A DNA stretch of 64,000 bases from Candidatus Binatia bacterium (lineage in GTDB: Bacteria > Desulfobacterota > Binatia > HRBIN30 > BPIQ01): contig BPIQ01000003.1 in NCBI GenBank assembly GCA_026004195.1, positions 1 through 64,000 of the forward strand. The letters are read 5' to 3'. The position numbers were made by a program, and so were the translations under genes. Positions 9,062 through 17,806 of the stretch are shown here, one piece after another. Below the pieces are notes generated by a model. The model was not told where the DNA came from and ran no database searches. It worked only from the letters and a program-made list of their open reading frames with translations. Position 1 is the first letter of the stretch. Every line of letters starts with the position of its first letter.

Positions 9062-9400
9062 GTCAAGGATGTACCCCACGCCCCGGACGCGACGCAGCGC
9101 GTCCCTCCGGCGCGTGCGCCCGGTACCCCGGACGCCGCACGTCCTTGCAAACGCGAGCGACACGTTCATGCCCACCCCGGACGCGACGGAGCGCCACGCT
9201 CTGTCGTGGCCGTGTTCATCCATCCCACGAACGTCCCTTGCCTGGGCGACGGTACGGCCCGCTCGCCCACGCCCCGGACGCGACGGAGGGCCACGCTCTG
9301 TCGTGGCCGTGTTCATCCATCCCACGAACGTCCCTTGCCGGGCGACGGTACGTGCCCGCTCGCCCATCGCCCCGGACGCGACGGAGCGCGGAGGATGTGA
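9062..9400. repeat. Hairpin repeat array 2 with fused elements
   Basis: Type-1 and type-2 hairpins are mixed. Twice the left arm and loop of a type-1 element run straight into a complete type-2 element, GCCACGCTCTGTCGTGGC, so the two are fused at the loop/stem junction. The two fused copies are followed by the same spacer containing ATCCATCCCACGAACGTCCC. The array fills most of the gap between the M20 gene and selD. Confidence 0.8.
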
Positions 9401-9594
9401 AAACATTCCGCCCGCGCCGTCCGGGAGCTGGAATTTCATGGAATTTTCTCGGGCAAAATTCGGGTGACCGGGGATTTTTCACGAGCCGCGTCCCTCCGGG
9501 TGGGTACGACGTGCAGGACGACGCAACCGCCCCGCGGGCTCGACCTTCTCGGCGATTCGGCTTTACCTCCGGCCGTGGTAGACTCCGCGGCTCG

Positions 9595-10638
9595 ATGGAA
9601 GACATTCGCCTCACCACACTCGTGCAGGCCGGCGGTTGAGCCCGTAAGCTCGCCGCGGAGGACCTGGTTCAGGTCCTGAAAAAACTCGGCCCACTCTCGC
9701 ACGCGTGGGTGGACCCCTCGACGGGTCCGCTCGACGACGCCGCTCTCTTGCGCCCTCCGGCAGGCCCCTCCCTCGTTTTCACGGTCGACTTCATCACGCC
9801 CGTCGTCGACGGTCCGGAAGATTTCGGTGCCATCGCGGCCGCGAACGCGCTCAGCGACGTTTACGCCATGGGCGGAGAGCCGAGGGCGGCTCTTGCCGTG
9901 TGCGGTTTTCCGCAGGACAAGCTTCCCGTCTCCATCCTCGAGCGAATCCTGCGGGGAGGACAGGAGAAAGCCGCCGAGGCCGGTTGTGCCATCGTCGGCG
10001 GACACACGATCGCGGACCCCGAGCTCAAGTACGGCCTCTGCGTTCTCGGAATCGTCGACCCCGAGAGAGCGCTCGTACACACCCGGGCCCGGGCCGGTGA
10101 CCTCCTCGTTCTCACGAAACCCCTGGGCTTCGGCGTCGCCGCGCAAGCACTGAAGGCAGGCGAGCTTCCCCCGCCCGAGGTCGCGCAGCTCACCGAGCTC
10201 ATGAAAACACTCAACAAGGACGCGAGGGACGCGGCCCTCGCAGCCGGGGCGCACGCCGCGACGGACGTGACGGGTTTCGGCCTTCTCGGCCACCTGCGGC
10301 ACCTCCTTCTCGGGGCGGGGCTCGCGGCGCGGCTCCGGGCATCGAGCGTCCCCGTGCTGGACTTCGCCCGCGATCTGGCCCGGCGCGGTCTCGTTCCCGG
10401 AGGCACGAAAGCCAACGCCCGTTACGTCGCGGCGGCGTGCCGGTGGGACGCGGGGGTGGACGAAACGCTCGGGACTCTCCTGGTCGACGCGCAAACCTCG
10501 GGCGGGCTTCTCGTCACCGTTCCGCCCGGGCGCACGGACGCCCTTCTCGAGGAACTCGAGCGTAGGGGCGTACCGGCGCGTTCCGTCGTCGGCGAGCTCT
10601 GCGAAGGAGAGCCGGGCTCGATGGACATCCGGCCGTAA
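9595..10638 (+). CDS. selD: Selenide, water dikinase; selenocysteine-containing SelD
   Basis: SelD makes selenophosphate from selenide and ATP, the selenium donor for selenocysteine and selenouridine synthesis. The reading frame starts MEDIRLTTLVQAGG, then an in-frame TGA (9637-9639) stands where SelD proteins carry the catalytic Cys/Sec, followed by ARKLAAEDLVQVLKKL. After it come the family blocks: DDAALL, FTVDFITPVVDGPEDFG, ANALSDVYAMGG, VGGHTIADPELKYGL, TDVTGFGLLGHL, and DAQTSGGLL. The total is 347 residues with Sec at 15. A stem-loop follows the TGA at the right distance. Conventional gene callers would start at 9709 and lose the catalytic end. No selA, selB or selC is visible in this window. 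Confidence 0.92.
9637..9676 (+). promoter_or_regulatory. UGA selenocysteine codon with bacterial SECIS-like hairpin
   Basis: The UGA at 9637-9639 is followed 20 bases later by GGACCTG-GTT-CAGGTCC (9660-9676), a perfect 7-bp stem with a 3-base GUU loop inside the coding sequence. Bacterial SECIS elements sit in this window downstream of the UGA and carry a G/U in the apical loop recognised by SelB. Confidence 0.8.
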
Positions 10639-10669
10639 AGCCGGAAAGTGTTCCGAGGGAGGTCCGAGG

Positions 10670-11647
10670 ATGACGACGAAGGCGGTCCGAATCCACGAGC
10701 ACGGCGGCCCCGAGGTCTTGCGGTACGAAGAAGTCGATCTCCCCGCTCCGCCCCCGGGACATGTCCGCGTCCGGCACACGGCCATCGGCCTCAACTACAT
10801 CGACACCTACCACCGCACGGGGCTCTACCCCCTGCCCGGCTTTCCGGCCACACTCGGCGTCGAGGCCGCGGGCGTCGTCGAGGAGCTCGGCGAAGGAGTT
10901 CGCGAGCTCCAGGTAGGGGACCGGGTGGCGTACGCGGGGGTGCTCGGCGCCTACAGCGAACGGCAGAACTTGCCGGCCGAGCGACTCGTCAAGCTTCCGG
11001 TAGGCATCGACGACCGGACCGCCGCCGCCATGATGCTCAAGGGAATGACGGCCGAGTACCTTCTCAGACGCACGTACCGGGTGAGACCCGGCGACACGAT
11101 CCTTTTCCACGCGGCGGCCGGAGGCGTGGGACTTCTCGCCTGCCAGTGGGCGAAACACCTCGGCGCCACGGTCATCGGCACGGTGGGAAGCGAGGAGAAG
11201 GCGGAGCTCGCGCGCGAGCACGGCTGCGACCACGTGATCGTCTACACGAAAGAGGACTTCGCCGCGCGCGTCCGCGAGATCACGGGGGGAGAAGGCGTGC
11301 CGGTCGTCTACGACTCGGTGGGGCAAGCCACTTTCGAGGGGTCGCTCGCCTGCCTCGCCCCCCGGGGTCTCCTCGTGAGCTTCGGGAATGCCTCGGGTCC
11401 CGTACGTCCTTTTCCCTTGACACTTCTGGCCGAGAAAGGCTCCCTCTACGTCACGCGGCCCACGCTCGCGACCTACACGGCCCGACGCGAGGAGCTCCTG
11501 GCCTCGGCGCTCGAACTCTTCCGCGTCGTCGAGGCGGGAGTCGTCCGGGTGGAGGTGCGACAGACCTACCCCCTGCGCGAGGCAGCCTCGGCCCACCGCG
11601 ACCTCGAGGCGCGCCGCACGACCGGCTCGACGGTGCTCCTACCCTGA
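10670..11647 (+). CDS. Zinc-independent NADPH:quinone oxidoreductase
   Basis: This 325-residue MDR-superfamily protein of the quinone oxidoreductase (QOR) branch has the GroES-like N-terminus with EVLRYEEVDLPAP and GLNYIDTYHRTGLY, a Rossmann motif HAAAGGVGLLACQWAK near residue 150, and the C-terminal SGKxxG-like end replaced by the usual ARRTTGSTVLLP. No structural or catalytic zinc ligands are seen. It reduces quinones or enones with NADPH in the cytosol. It lies 31 bp downstream of selD and is likely co-transcribed, but the functional link is unclear. Confidence 0.88.
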   Translation: MTTKAVRIHEHGGPEVLRYEEVDLPAPPPGHVRVRHTAIGLNYIDTYHRTGLYPLPGFPATLGVEAAGVVEELGEGVRELQVGDRVAYAGVLGAYSERQNLPAERLVKLPVGIDDRTAAAMMLKGMTAEYLLRRTYRVRPGDTILFHAAAGGVGLLACQWAKHLGATVIGTVGSEEKAELAREHGCDHVIVYTKEDFAARVREITGGEGVPVVYDSVGQATFEGSLACLAPRGLLVSFGNASGPVRPFPLTLLAEKGSLYVTRPTLATYTARREELLASALELFRVVEAGVVRVEVRQTYPLREAASAHRDLEARRTTGSTVLLP

Positions 11648-11876
11648 CCCCCGCCGGGTGCCCCGGAAGTCGTACGCCGCGGCGGCGGAGCGCGCAAAAA
11701 TCGTACTTTTGCCCGATGGAAATCCGGCGGCGCGGCCGGGAGAATGGCTTTTCGGGAGACGACCCGAATGAGCCTTCCCTCCCACCCCCACCGCCCGAGC
11801 CGAGAGGTGGCGCGTCGGACCGCCGGCGCGCCACCTCGATCGGCGAACTCGGGGCCTTGAAACGGAGGTCGAGCCT

Positions 11877-13349
11877 ATGCGGCGTCCGGGAACGACGGCA
11901 CACACGATCCTCGTCATCGACGACGACCCTTCCGTCCTTCGGCTCACCAGGACCGTCCTCGAACGTCGCGGACATCGAGTTCTCACGGCCGAGCGGCCCC
12001 GAGACGGCCTGCGGCTTTTCCGCAAGGAGTCCGTGGACCTCGTGCTCGTCGACTACTTCCTTCCGGAGATGTCCGGGGAGGAAGTCGTCCGCAAGCTCCG
12101 CGAATACGACCCGCTGGTCCACATCATCCTGCAGACGGCGCGCGGGGCGGACGTTCCGTGCGAAAAACTGCTGGCGGAACTCGACGTCCAGGGGTTCCAC
12201 GACAAGCTCGAAGGGCCCCGAAAACTCCTCGAATCCGTCGATTCGGGACTCCGGGCGCGGAAAAAACTCCGCTCGTGGCGCAACCTGCGGAAAATCGAAA
12301 AAGACCCCGAAAAGGTCCTCGTCGTCGGACCGCCTACCTCCTTTCTCGCCCTCGCCGTCGGTCTCGTCCGGGGCGGCCGTCAGGTCTTCCGAGCCCAGGA
12401 CACCGGAGCCGCCCTCGACCTTTTCGTCCGCCGCCGCCCCCACGCGGTCGTCCTGGACGAGACCCTCCTCCCCGAAGCCCGAGAGCTCGTCCTCCGCTTC
12501 CGGAGGATGGAGCCCACCGTGCTCGTCCTCCTCCAGTGCCGGGAACTCACCGCCGAGATCCGAGCGTTCGCCCGCGAACTCGAGCTTTTCGCCGTGGTTC
12601 CGATCTCCCGCCCGAAGCGGCTTGCCGCCAGGGTGCGAAGCGCCCTTCTTCTGGCTCGCAGGCTCGAGCGCTGGCGGGCGGAGCAGGATCTGCGGGCCCT
12701 CGTCCTCTCCAAGTTCGCCCACGAGCTCCGCAACGTCATGCACGCCATCCAGGGTTACGCCGAGGTTCTCGAAGGAATCACGCTCGGGAGCCGAGTCGAA
12801 AGCTTCGGAGCCGGACTGGCCCGGGCCTCCAGTGCAGCCATGACGCTTCTCCGGAACTACCTCGATCTCGTGCGTCTCGACTGGCCCGGCCTCCGGCTCC
12901 GAGAAGACGACGTCCCGATCGCTCACGTTCTCGCCGAGCTCGAAGCCCTCGCCGCACGCGAGATCGGCGAGCGGGAAATCTCCTTCCGGACGAGTCCACC
13001 CCAGGGCGGCGAGGTCGTGCGCACCGACGGGGAAAAGCTGAGAACGCTTCTCGGGGAGCTCGTGCTCGGTGCCCTCCGGGCCTGCGAAAAGGGCGCCGTC
13101 CACGTCGAGGTCCGGTCGGACTGCAAGAAAACCCGGTTTACCGTGAAGGTCTTCTTCGAATCCGCGGACCTGCGGTCGAGCGTCCAGGCACTCGGCGAAG
13201 GACTCGGCCTGGCCTTCGCCTTCCGGCTCGCGGGGCTCCTAGGGGGGAGCCTGAGGATGAGGACGGATCCCCGCGGGACGCTGCACCTCTTCGTCGACCT
13301 TCCCACCCCGGCACGGCTCGAGGAGCCGGGTAGCCCCTTTCTCCACTGA
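11877..13349 (+). CDS. Hybrid response-regulator/histidine-kinase-like protein
   Basis: This 490-residue soluble protein has a canonical receiver domain (residues 10-120, DDD near 15 and phospho-acceptor Asp59 in LVLVDYF) and a second diverged receiver-like domain (145-250, Asp194). Next come a HisKA segment with H282 in SKFAHELRNVMHAIQGYAEVL and a C-terminal HATPase-like domain ending GEGLGLAFAFRLAGLLGGSL. The N-box asparagine expected in LVLxNA is replaced (LVLGALRA), so ATP binding may be weakened. It may be a phosphorelay scaffold or pseudokinase rather than an active kinase. It converges with the NarL-type regulator gene, a likely functional neighbour. Confidence 0.75.
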   Translation: MRRPGTTAHTILVIDDDPSVLRLTRTVLERRGHRVLTAERPRDGLRLFRKESVDLVLVDYFLPEMSGEEVVRKLREYDPLVHIILQTARGADVPCEKLLAELDVQGFHDKLEGPRKLLESVDSGLRARKKLRSWRNLRKIEKDPEKVLVVGPPTSFLALAVGLVRGGRQVFRAQDTGAALDLFVRRRPHAVVLDETLLPEARELVLRFRRMEPTVLVLLQCRELTAEIRAFARELELFAVVPISRPKRLAARVRSALLLARRLERWRAEQDLRALVLSKFAHELRNVMHAIQGYAEVLEGITLGSRVESFGAGLARASSAAMTLLRNYLDLVRLDWPGLRLREDDVPIAHVLAELEALAAREIGEREISFRTSPPQGGEVVRTDGEKLRTLLGELVLGALRACEKGAVHVEVRSDCKKTRFTVKVFFESADLRSSVQALGEGLGLAFAFRLAGLLGGSLRMRTDPRGTLHLFVDLPTPARLEEPGSPFLH

Positions 13350-13361
13350 CGGTTCCGTCAG
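13346..13361. terminator. Palindrome covering both convergent stop codons
   Basis: CTGACGG-TT-CCGTCAG forms a perfect 7-bp stem that contains the TGA of the plus-strand sensor gene and the TGA of the minus-strand regulator gene. With an 8-bp gap between the coding ends it may act as a bidirectional stop structure. There is no U-tract, so intrinsic termination is unproven. Confidence 0.4.
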
Positions 13362-14032
13362 CTCGACTCCGGGGGCACGTCGCGGGACGAGGGCTCTCTG
13401 CCGTAGTAGGCGAGCGCCGCAGCCAGGCGGTTTTTCACGGCAAGTTTCGCGAAGATCCGCGTGAGGTGGGTCTTCACCGTCTGCTCGCTGATCGAGAGGC
13501 GGCGGGCGATCTCGTGGTTACTGATCCCCTGGGCGACGCAGCTGAGCACCTCGCGCTCCCGCCGCGTGAGAACCGCCATCCCGCTTCCCTTCCCGCGCGC
13601 TTCTTCGATGGGGCGCTGGAAGGCGTCGAAGACCTTGCGCGGGAGCGAGGGGTCGATCCAGATGCCGCCTTCGGCGACGGTCCGGACGGCGTCGACGACC
13701 GAGGCGAGGCGGGTGGATTTCAGGACGTAACCGGAAGCCCCTCCCTCGGCGGCGCGCGCGGCCACTTCCGTGCTGGCGAATCCGGAAAGGACGATCACGC
13801 GGACCCCCGGGTGGGCGGAGCGCACCTCGCGGATCAGGGAAGCGAAGTTGCGGACGTGCGGCATTTTGTAGTCGAGGAGGACCACGTCGGGGCTCGTGCG
13901 GGACACCATTTCGAGAAGCTCCCGGCCGTCCGCAGCTTCCCCCACGATCTCGAGGTCCCCTCCCCGCGGCAGCGCGATTCGTAACATCTCACGGAACATC
14001 GCATGATCGTCCGCAACGAGTACTCTCGCCAT
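13358..14032 (-). CDS. NarL/FixJ-family response regulator
   Basis: This 224-residue two-domain regulator has a receiver domain (ADDH near residue 8, phospho-acceptor Asp54 in VVLLDYKMP, Lys in YVLKST) and a LuxR-type helix-turn-helix. The HTH reads LTRREREVLSCVAQGISNHEIARRLSISEQTVKTHL; the key parts are the TxREREVL start and the EQTVKTHLTRIF recognition helix near residues 170-200. It binds DNA when phosphorylated. The adjacent convergent hybrid sensor is a candidate partner. Its targets are not evident. Confidence 0.9.
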   Translation of the reverse strand: MARVLVADDHAMFREMLRIALPRGGDLEIVGEAADGRELLEMVSRTSPDVVLLDYKMPHVRNFASLIREVRSAHPGVRVIVLSGFASTEVAARAAEGGASGYVLKSTRLASVVDAVRTVAEGGIWIDPSLPRKVFDAFQRPIEEARGKGSGMAVLTRREREVLSCVAQGISNHEIARRLSISEQTVKTHLTRIFAKLAVKNRLAAALAYYGREPSSRDVPPESS

Positions 14033-14234
14033 CGCTCCTCCACCTCTCGGCGCGCGCCGGGAGATTCAATTCCCGTTCCAGCGCGCAGCGGGCGAGAGGT
14101 CCGACGGCCCGGACGCCGAGAAGAACCTCGAGAGACGGAGCGATGCCGCCGCTTCTTTCTCCGAAACGACTCCGCGGCCGCGCGGAAGCCGGAACGACGC
14201 CGGCGCGGAGCGGTCCCGTGCTCGCGCTCTCCGA

Positions 14235-15893
14235 TCAGCGAGACAAGGCGCGGAGCGCCGTCTCCCGCGCCCAGCGGTAGTCGGGCTTTCCCGTCGGAGC
14301 CCTCACCACCGAGTCGACGAAAACGAACGCTCGCGGGAGCTTGTAGCGGGCGAGCTTTTTCGCCGCTTCGGCTCGGAGCTCCTCCTCGCTCGCGCTGGTT
14401 CCGGGCCGCAAGGCCACCACGGCCGTCACCTGCTGGCCCCAGCGTTCGTGGGGCGTGCCCACGACGACCGCGTCGTAGACGGCCGGGTGGCTCTTGAGAG
14501 CGAGCTCCACTTCCTCGGCGAACACCTTCTCGCCGCCGGTGTTGATGCACACCGAATCGCGACCGAGGACGTAGATCTTGCCGTCGGGAGCGAGCTTCGC
14601 GCGGTCGCCGGGCACGGCGTACCGCACGCCGTCGATGACGGGGTAGGTCTTGCGGGTCTTCTCGGGGTCGCCGAGGTAGCCGAGCGGAACGTAGCCCGTG
14701 CGCGCGAGCCAGCCGATCGCGTCCTCGCCGGGTTCGAGCTTGCGCGTGAGGTTCTCGTCGAGCACGACCGTCTGCTCGTCCATCTGGAAAACCTCGGGCG
14801 GTTTCTCCATCCCCTTCATGGAAACGGCGGCACCCTGCGCACCCGTCTCCGAAGCGCCGAAGCCGTCGAAAATCACGATGTCGGGCAGAAGTTCGAGAAA
14901 CTCCTTCTTGAGCTCCGGCGAGAGGATGGCCCCGCCCGACCCGAGGATGCGGAGGCTCGAGACGTCGTAGGACCCCTTGCGCAAGGCGTCGAGAAGCGGC
15001 CGGGCGAAGGCGTCGCCCACGATGGTGAGCGTGAGCACTTTCTCCCGCTCGACGGTGCGCCAGATGTCGTCGGGGTCGAGCTTCCGGACCTCTTTCGGCA
15101 GGACGACCGTGCCGCCGGAGTGGAGCATGATGAAAGCCGACCAGTGCGCCGCTCCGTGCATGAAAGGCGGAGCCGGAAGCATCCGGAGCGTCTCGCCGCC
15201 CTTCGCACGCTCCACCACCTCCTCGATGCTGCGCACGGGCTCCCCGCCCACGACCCGCCCTCCCATGGCGGCGAAAAAGATGTCCTCCTGCCGCCAGAGG
15301 ACCCCTTTGGGCATGCCCGTCGTGCCGCCCGTGTAGAGGATGTAGAGGTCGTCGCCCCTGGGCTCGACGGGCGGAAGCGTGTCCGAGGAGCGCGCGAGCG
15401 CCTCTTCGTAGTCGAGCGCCCCCGGAAGGAGAGGCTCGCCGCTTCCGTCGTCCACCTGCAGGAGGAGTCGGAGCTCGGGCAGTTCCGAGCGAAGTCGAGC
15501 CACCTGCGGCGCGAAGCTCGCGTGGTAGAGAAGAGCCTTCGGTTTCGCGTCCCGAAAGAGATAGAGGAGCTCGTCTTCGACGTAGCGATAGTTGACGTTG
15601 AAGGAAGCCACGCGGGCCTTCGACGCCCCCACCATCCCCTCGAGATACTCGGGACAGTTGTAGAGGTAGAGACCCAGGTGGTCCTGCCCCGATTCCCAGG
15701 GCTCGAGTTCGCTCCGTTCTCGGTGGCAGCCGAGCCCCGCCTCGAGGAGCAAGTTCGCGAGCCTGCGGGTGCGGAGCTGGAAGTCTCGCCACCGAAACCG
15801 CCGGGTCGGCGTGACGATGGCCTCGCGTTCCGGGTAAGCGTCCGCGATGGCCTCGTTGAGATTGCCCAGCGTGAACTCGCGTCCCGTGGTCAT
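14235..15893 (-). CDS. AMP-forming acyl-CoA synthetase (FadD-like)
   Basis: This is a 552-residue ANL-superfamily ligase. The P-loop YILYTGGTTGMPKGV lies near residue 185 and the adenylation/hinge motif GDRAKLAPDGKIYVLGRDSVCINTGGEKV near 430. The C-terminal catalytic lysine is in RAPTGKPDYRW. It activates a carboxylic acid to its CoA thioester via an acyl-AMP; the divergent PGD motif and the WRTVE region resemble bacterial FadD3/steroid-type synthetases more than short-chain ones. It is the last gene of an operon with an enoyl-CoA hydratase, a TetR regulator and a MaoC-like protein. The substrate cannot be read from sequence. Confidence 0.88.
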   Translation of the reverse strand: MTTGREFTLGNLNEAIADAYPEREAIVTPTRRFRWRDFQLRTRRLANLLLEAGLGCHRERSELEPWESGQDHLGLYLYNCPEYLEGMVGASKARVASFNVNYRYVEDELLYLFRDAKPKALLYHASFAPQVARLRSELPELRLLLQVDDGSGEPLLPGALDYEEALARSSDTLPPVEPRGDDLYILYTGGTTGMPKGVLWRQEDIFFAAMGGRVVGGEPVRSIEEVVERAKGGETLRMLPAPPFMHGAAHWSAFIMLHSGGTVVLPKEVRKLDPDDIWRTVEREKVLTLTIVGDAFARPLLDALRKGSYDVSSLRILGSGGAILSPELKKEFLELLPDIVIFDGFGASETGAQGAAVSMKGMEKPPEVFQMDEQTVVLDENLTRKLEPGEDAIGWLARTGYVPLGYLGDPEKTRKTYPVIDGVRYAVPGDRAKLAPDGKIYVLGRDSVCINTGGEKVFAEEVELALKSHPAVYDAVVVGTPHERWGQQVTAVVALRPGTSASEEELRAEAAKKLARYKLPRAFVFVDSVVRAPTGKPDYRWARETALRALSR

Positions 15894-15936
15894 GAAGCCC
15901 CCTTTTGCCCCGGCACCGGGCCGAGGGCAACCGTGC

Positions 15937-17058
15937 TCAGCGCCTCGGCAGCTCCGCTTCGGCCACGCCCTGCGCGGTGACCTCGTCGCGCTGGTTCACG
16001 CACTCGACCTCGCAGCGGACGTAGGCCTTGCCGTCGCGCTCGAATTTCTCCACGACGCGCCCCCGGTTCCAGGTGACGTCGCCCATGAAGTTGAAGCGCT
16101 TGTAGAACACTTCGATGCGGGTGAGAAAGCCGTTGTCGCCGATCCAGTCGGTCACGAGATGACAGAGCCAGGCGCAGCGCTCGAGCCCGAGGTCGTAGGC
16201 GCCCGGAAGCCCGAGGAGCTTCTGCGTGAACTGGTTGTCCCAGTGGACCCGCTGCGGCGGCTCGGGAACGCCCTGCTCGTTGGGGATCATGAGTGCGGGG
16301 TGCCGGTCGTAGAGGTCGGCCGCGACCTTGTTCCCGACCAGGTAGATGCCGAAGTAGGACTCGAACGCGATTTCCGCCGTCGGCGTGAGCGGGCCCTTGA
16401 GCAGCGGCCCGAGCGTGTCCCCCACCTTCACGTCGTCCCAGTACCGCTCGACCGTGCGGGTCTGCCGCCGGTACTCTTCCTGGAAGCGCGCGATGTCTTC
16501 GGGCGTCCACTTCTGGAGCTGGATGGAAGCGTACTTCTTTTTCTCCCGCGTCGCGTCCCGCTCGATGCGGATCCACGTGTCGTTCCGCTTCCCGATGCGG
16601 TCTCCGTTCTGGTTGTAGTAGACCGCCTCGTACGTCTGGTAGACGGCCCGACCGCCGCCGAACGTGCTTTCCTTCTCGACGACGTCCTTCAGGTAGCTTT
16701 CCGAGCGCACGCGGTCCCCGAGAAAGACGGGACGCTCCCACTCGTAGAGGGAACCCGTCCAGATGGAGTGGACGCCGGGAAGCCCTTCGGGAAGGCCGCT
16801 CGAGCCGACGGCTCGGAGCGTGTCCATGCTGTTGACGATGATGGGCGGGGCGATGATGGTGCCCCATCGGGTTTTCTTGGCGTACTCCTCGTCGAGGTAG
16901 AGCGGACTCAGGTCCCCGATGGCGTAGGCAAGGTGGTAGATCGCATCGCGCGTAGCCTCCGTCCTCCAGGGGCGCCTTCCCGGAAACCCCTTTCCGATCC
17001 GTTCGCGGAGTTTCGCGATCCCCTCGTCGGTGATGCGTCCGTAGGATTCCCTACCCAT
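15937..17058 (-). CDS. MaoC-like double-hotdog dehydratase
   Basis: This 373-residue protein is built of two hotdog domains. The N-terminal FAS1-type dehydratase-like half has IYHLAYAIGDLSPLYLDEEYA and TIIAPPIIVNSM. The C-terminal half has VERYWDDVKVGDTLGPLLKGPLTPTAEI and ends NRGRVVEKFERDGKAYVRCEVECVNQR. Family members hydrate enoyl-CoA or act as (R)-specific hydratases in catabolic operons. The start MGRESYGRITDEG overlaps the TetR stop by 8 bp; the longer frame reaches back into the TetR gene. It probably follows the synthetase and the enoyl-CoA hydratase in one beta-oxidation-like route. Confidence 0.82.
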   Translation of the reverse strand: MGRESYGRITDEGIAKLRERIGKGFPGRRPWRTEATRDAIYHLAYAIGDLSPLYLDEEYAKKTRWGTIIAPPIIVNSMDTLRAVGSSGLPEGLPGVHSIWTGSLYEWERPVFLGDRVRSESYLKDVVEKESTFGGGRAVYQTYEAVYYNQNGDRIGKRNDTWIRIERDATREKKKYASIQLQKWTPEDIARFQEEYRRQTRTVERYWDDVKVGDTLGPLLKGPLTPTAEIAFESYFGIYLVGNKVAADLYDRHPALMIPNEQGVPEPPQRVHWDNQFTQKLLGLPGAYDLGLERCAWLCHLVTDWIGDNGFLTRIEVFYKRFNFMGDVTWNRGRVVEKFERDGKAYVRCEVECVNQRDEVTAQGVAEAELPRR

Positions 17059-17806
17059 GCTTTCTGCCTCCTCGGGCTTGCTTCGCCCGGCGCGAATGTT
17101 TCTCCGGCCTGCGCGGGCGTGTCCTTGCGGCTGCACCGTCCCCCGCACGCGGCCCCAGGAGCCGGAAGAGCGCCTTTTTCAAGAACCGGCGCTGGAGTGC
17201 GAGCGAGCGGCTTCCGTAGGGCCCCCCCGTCGACTGCGCGAACGCACGCACGGCACTCACGTTCGTGAAGTAGGAGAAAACCATCCCGAAAAGCCCGACG
17301 GCCAGATACGGTAGCTCGCGGGGCTCCCAGCCGGCGTCGTCCGCCATCTCGCGCATGACGGCCATGCCCCTCTCGTAGAGAGGGGCGATCCACTGGCGGA
17401 TGAGGGCCCGCACGCTCCGGGAGTCCTCGAGAAGAGCTCGCTGGAGGAGCGGAGCGAGGTGCGGGTGCGCGGCCAGGTGTTGCGTGAGCCGGTCGACCGT
17501 CTCGCCCATGCGCTCGGGGCGCAAGGCACCCGGGTGCCACGCCTCGGCCAGGATGTCGAGAATGGGGCGCAAGCCCCTCTCCAGGACGGCGTCGTAGAGC
17601 GCCTGTTTGCCCCGGAAATGGTTGTAGAGGCTCGGCGCCGTGAGCCCCATCTCGCGTGCGAGATCCCGCACCGCCACGCCCTCGAGACCGCGGGCCGCGA
17701 AGAGCTGTTCGGCCGTGTCGAGGATCACCTCGCGCGTGGGTACCTGCTCTTTTCCGTCCCGGGCCGCCACGCGGGCACGAGTACCGAACGAACGTTCGTT
17801 AGTCAA
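17051..17806 (-). CDS. TetR/AcrR-family transcriptional regulator
   Basis: The N-terminal helix-turn-helix reads TREVILDTAEQLFAARG...VRDLAREMGLTAPSLYNHFRGK (landmarks TAEQLFAARG and SLYNHFRGK). A long ligand-binding domain follows, with LQRALLEDSRSVRALIRQWI. The tail is Arg/Lys-rich. The ATG at 17806 would place a 14-bp palindrome inside the gene. A GTG at 17770, giving MAARDGKEQV, would leave that palindrome upstream, where an operator belongs, and is a real alternative start. It sits mid-operon between the enoyl-CoA hydratase and the MaoC-like gene, so it probably controls this operon and the divergent amidohydrolase. Confidence 0.88.
   Translation of the reverse strand: MTNERSFGTRARVAARDGKEQVPTREVILDTAEQLFAARGLEGVAVRDLAREMGLTAPSLYNHFRGKQALYDAVLERGLRPILDILAEAWHPGALRPERMGETVDRLTQHLAAHPHLAPLLQRALLEDSRSVRALIRQWIAPLYERGMAVMREMADDAGWEPRELPYLAVGLFGMVFSYFTNVSAVRAFAQSTGGPYGSRSLALQRRFLKKALFRLLGPRAGDGAAARTRPRRPEKHSRRAKQARGGRKHG
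17787..17800. promoter_or_regulatory. Perfect palindrome at the TetR-regulator start, likely operator
   Basis: AACGAACGTTCGTT is a perfect 14-bp palindrome lying at the enoyl-CoA hydratase end/TetR start junction, 17 bp upstream of the alternative GTG. The TetR-family character of the gene and the GAAC/GTTC half-sites make autoregulation likely. Confidence 0.6.

Noticed and set aside
9709-10638. SelD as a truncated protein starting at MDPSTG
   Set aside because: The frame continues upstream through a single UGA into the conserved SelD N-terminus and catalytic loop.
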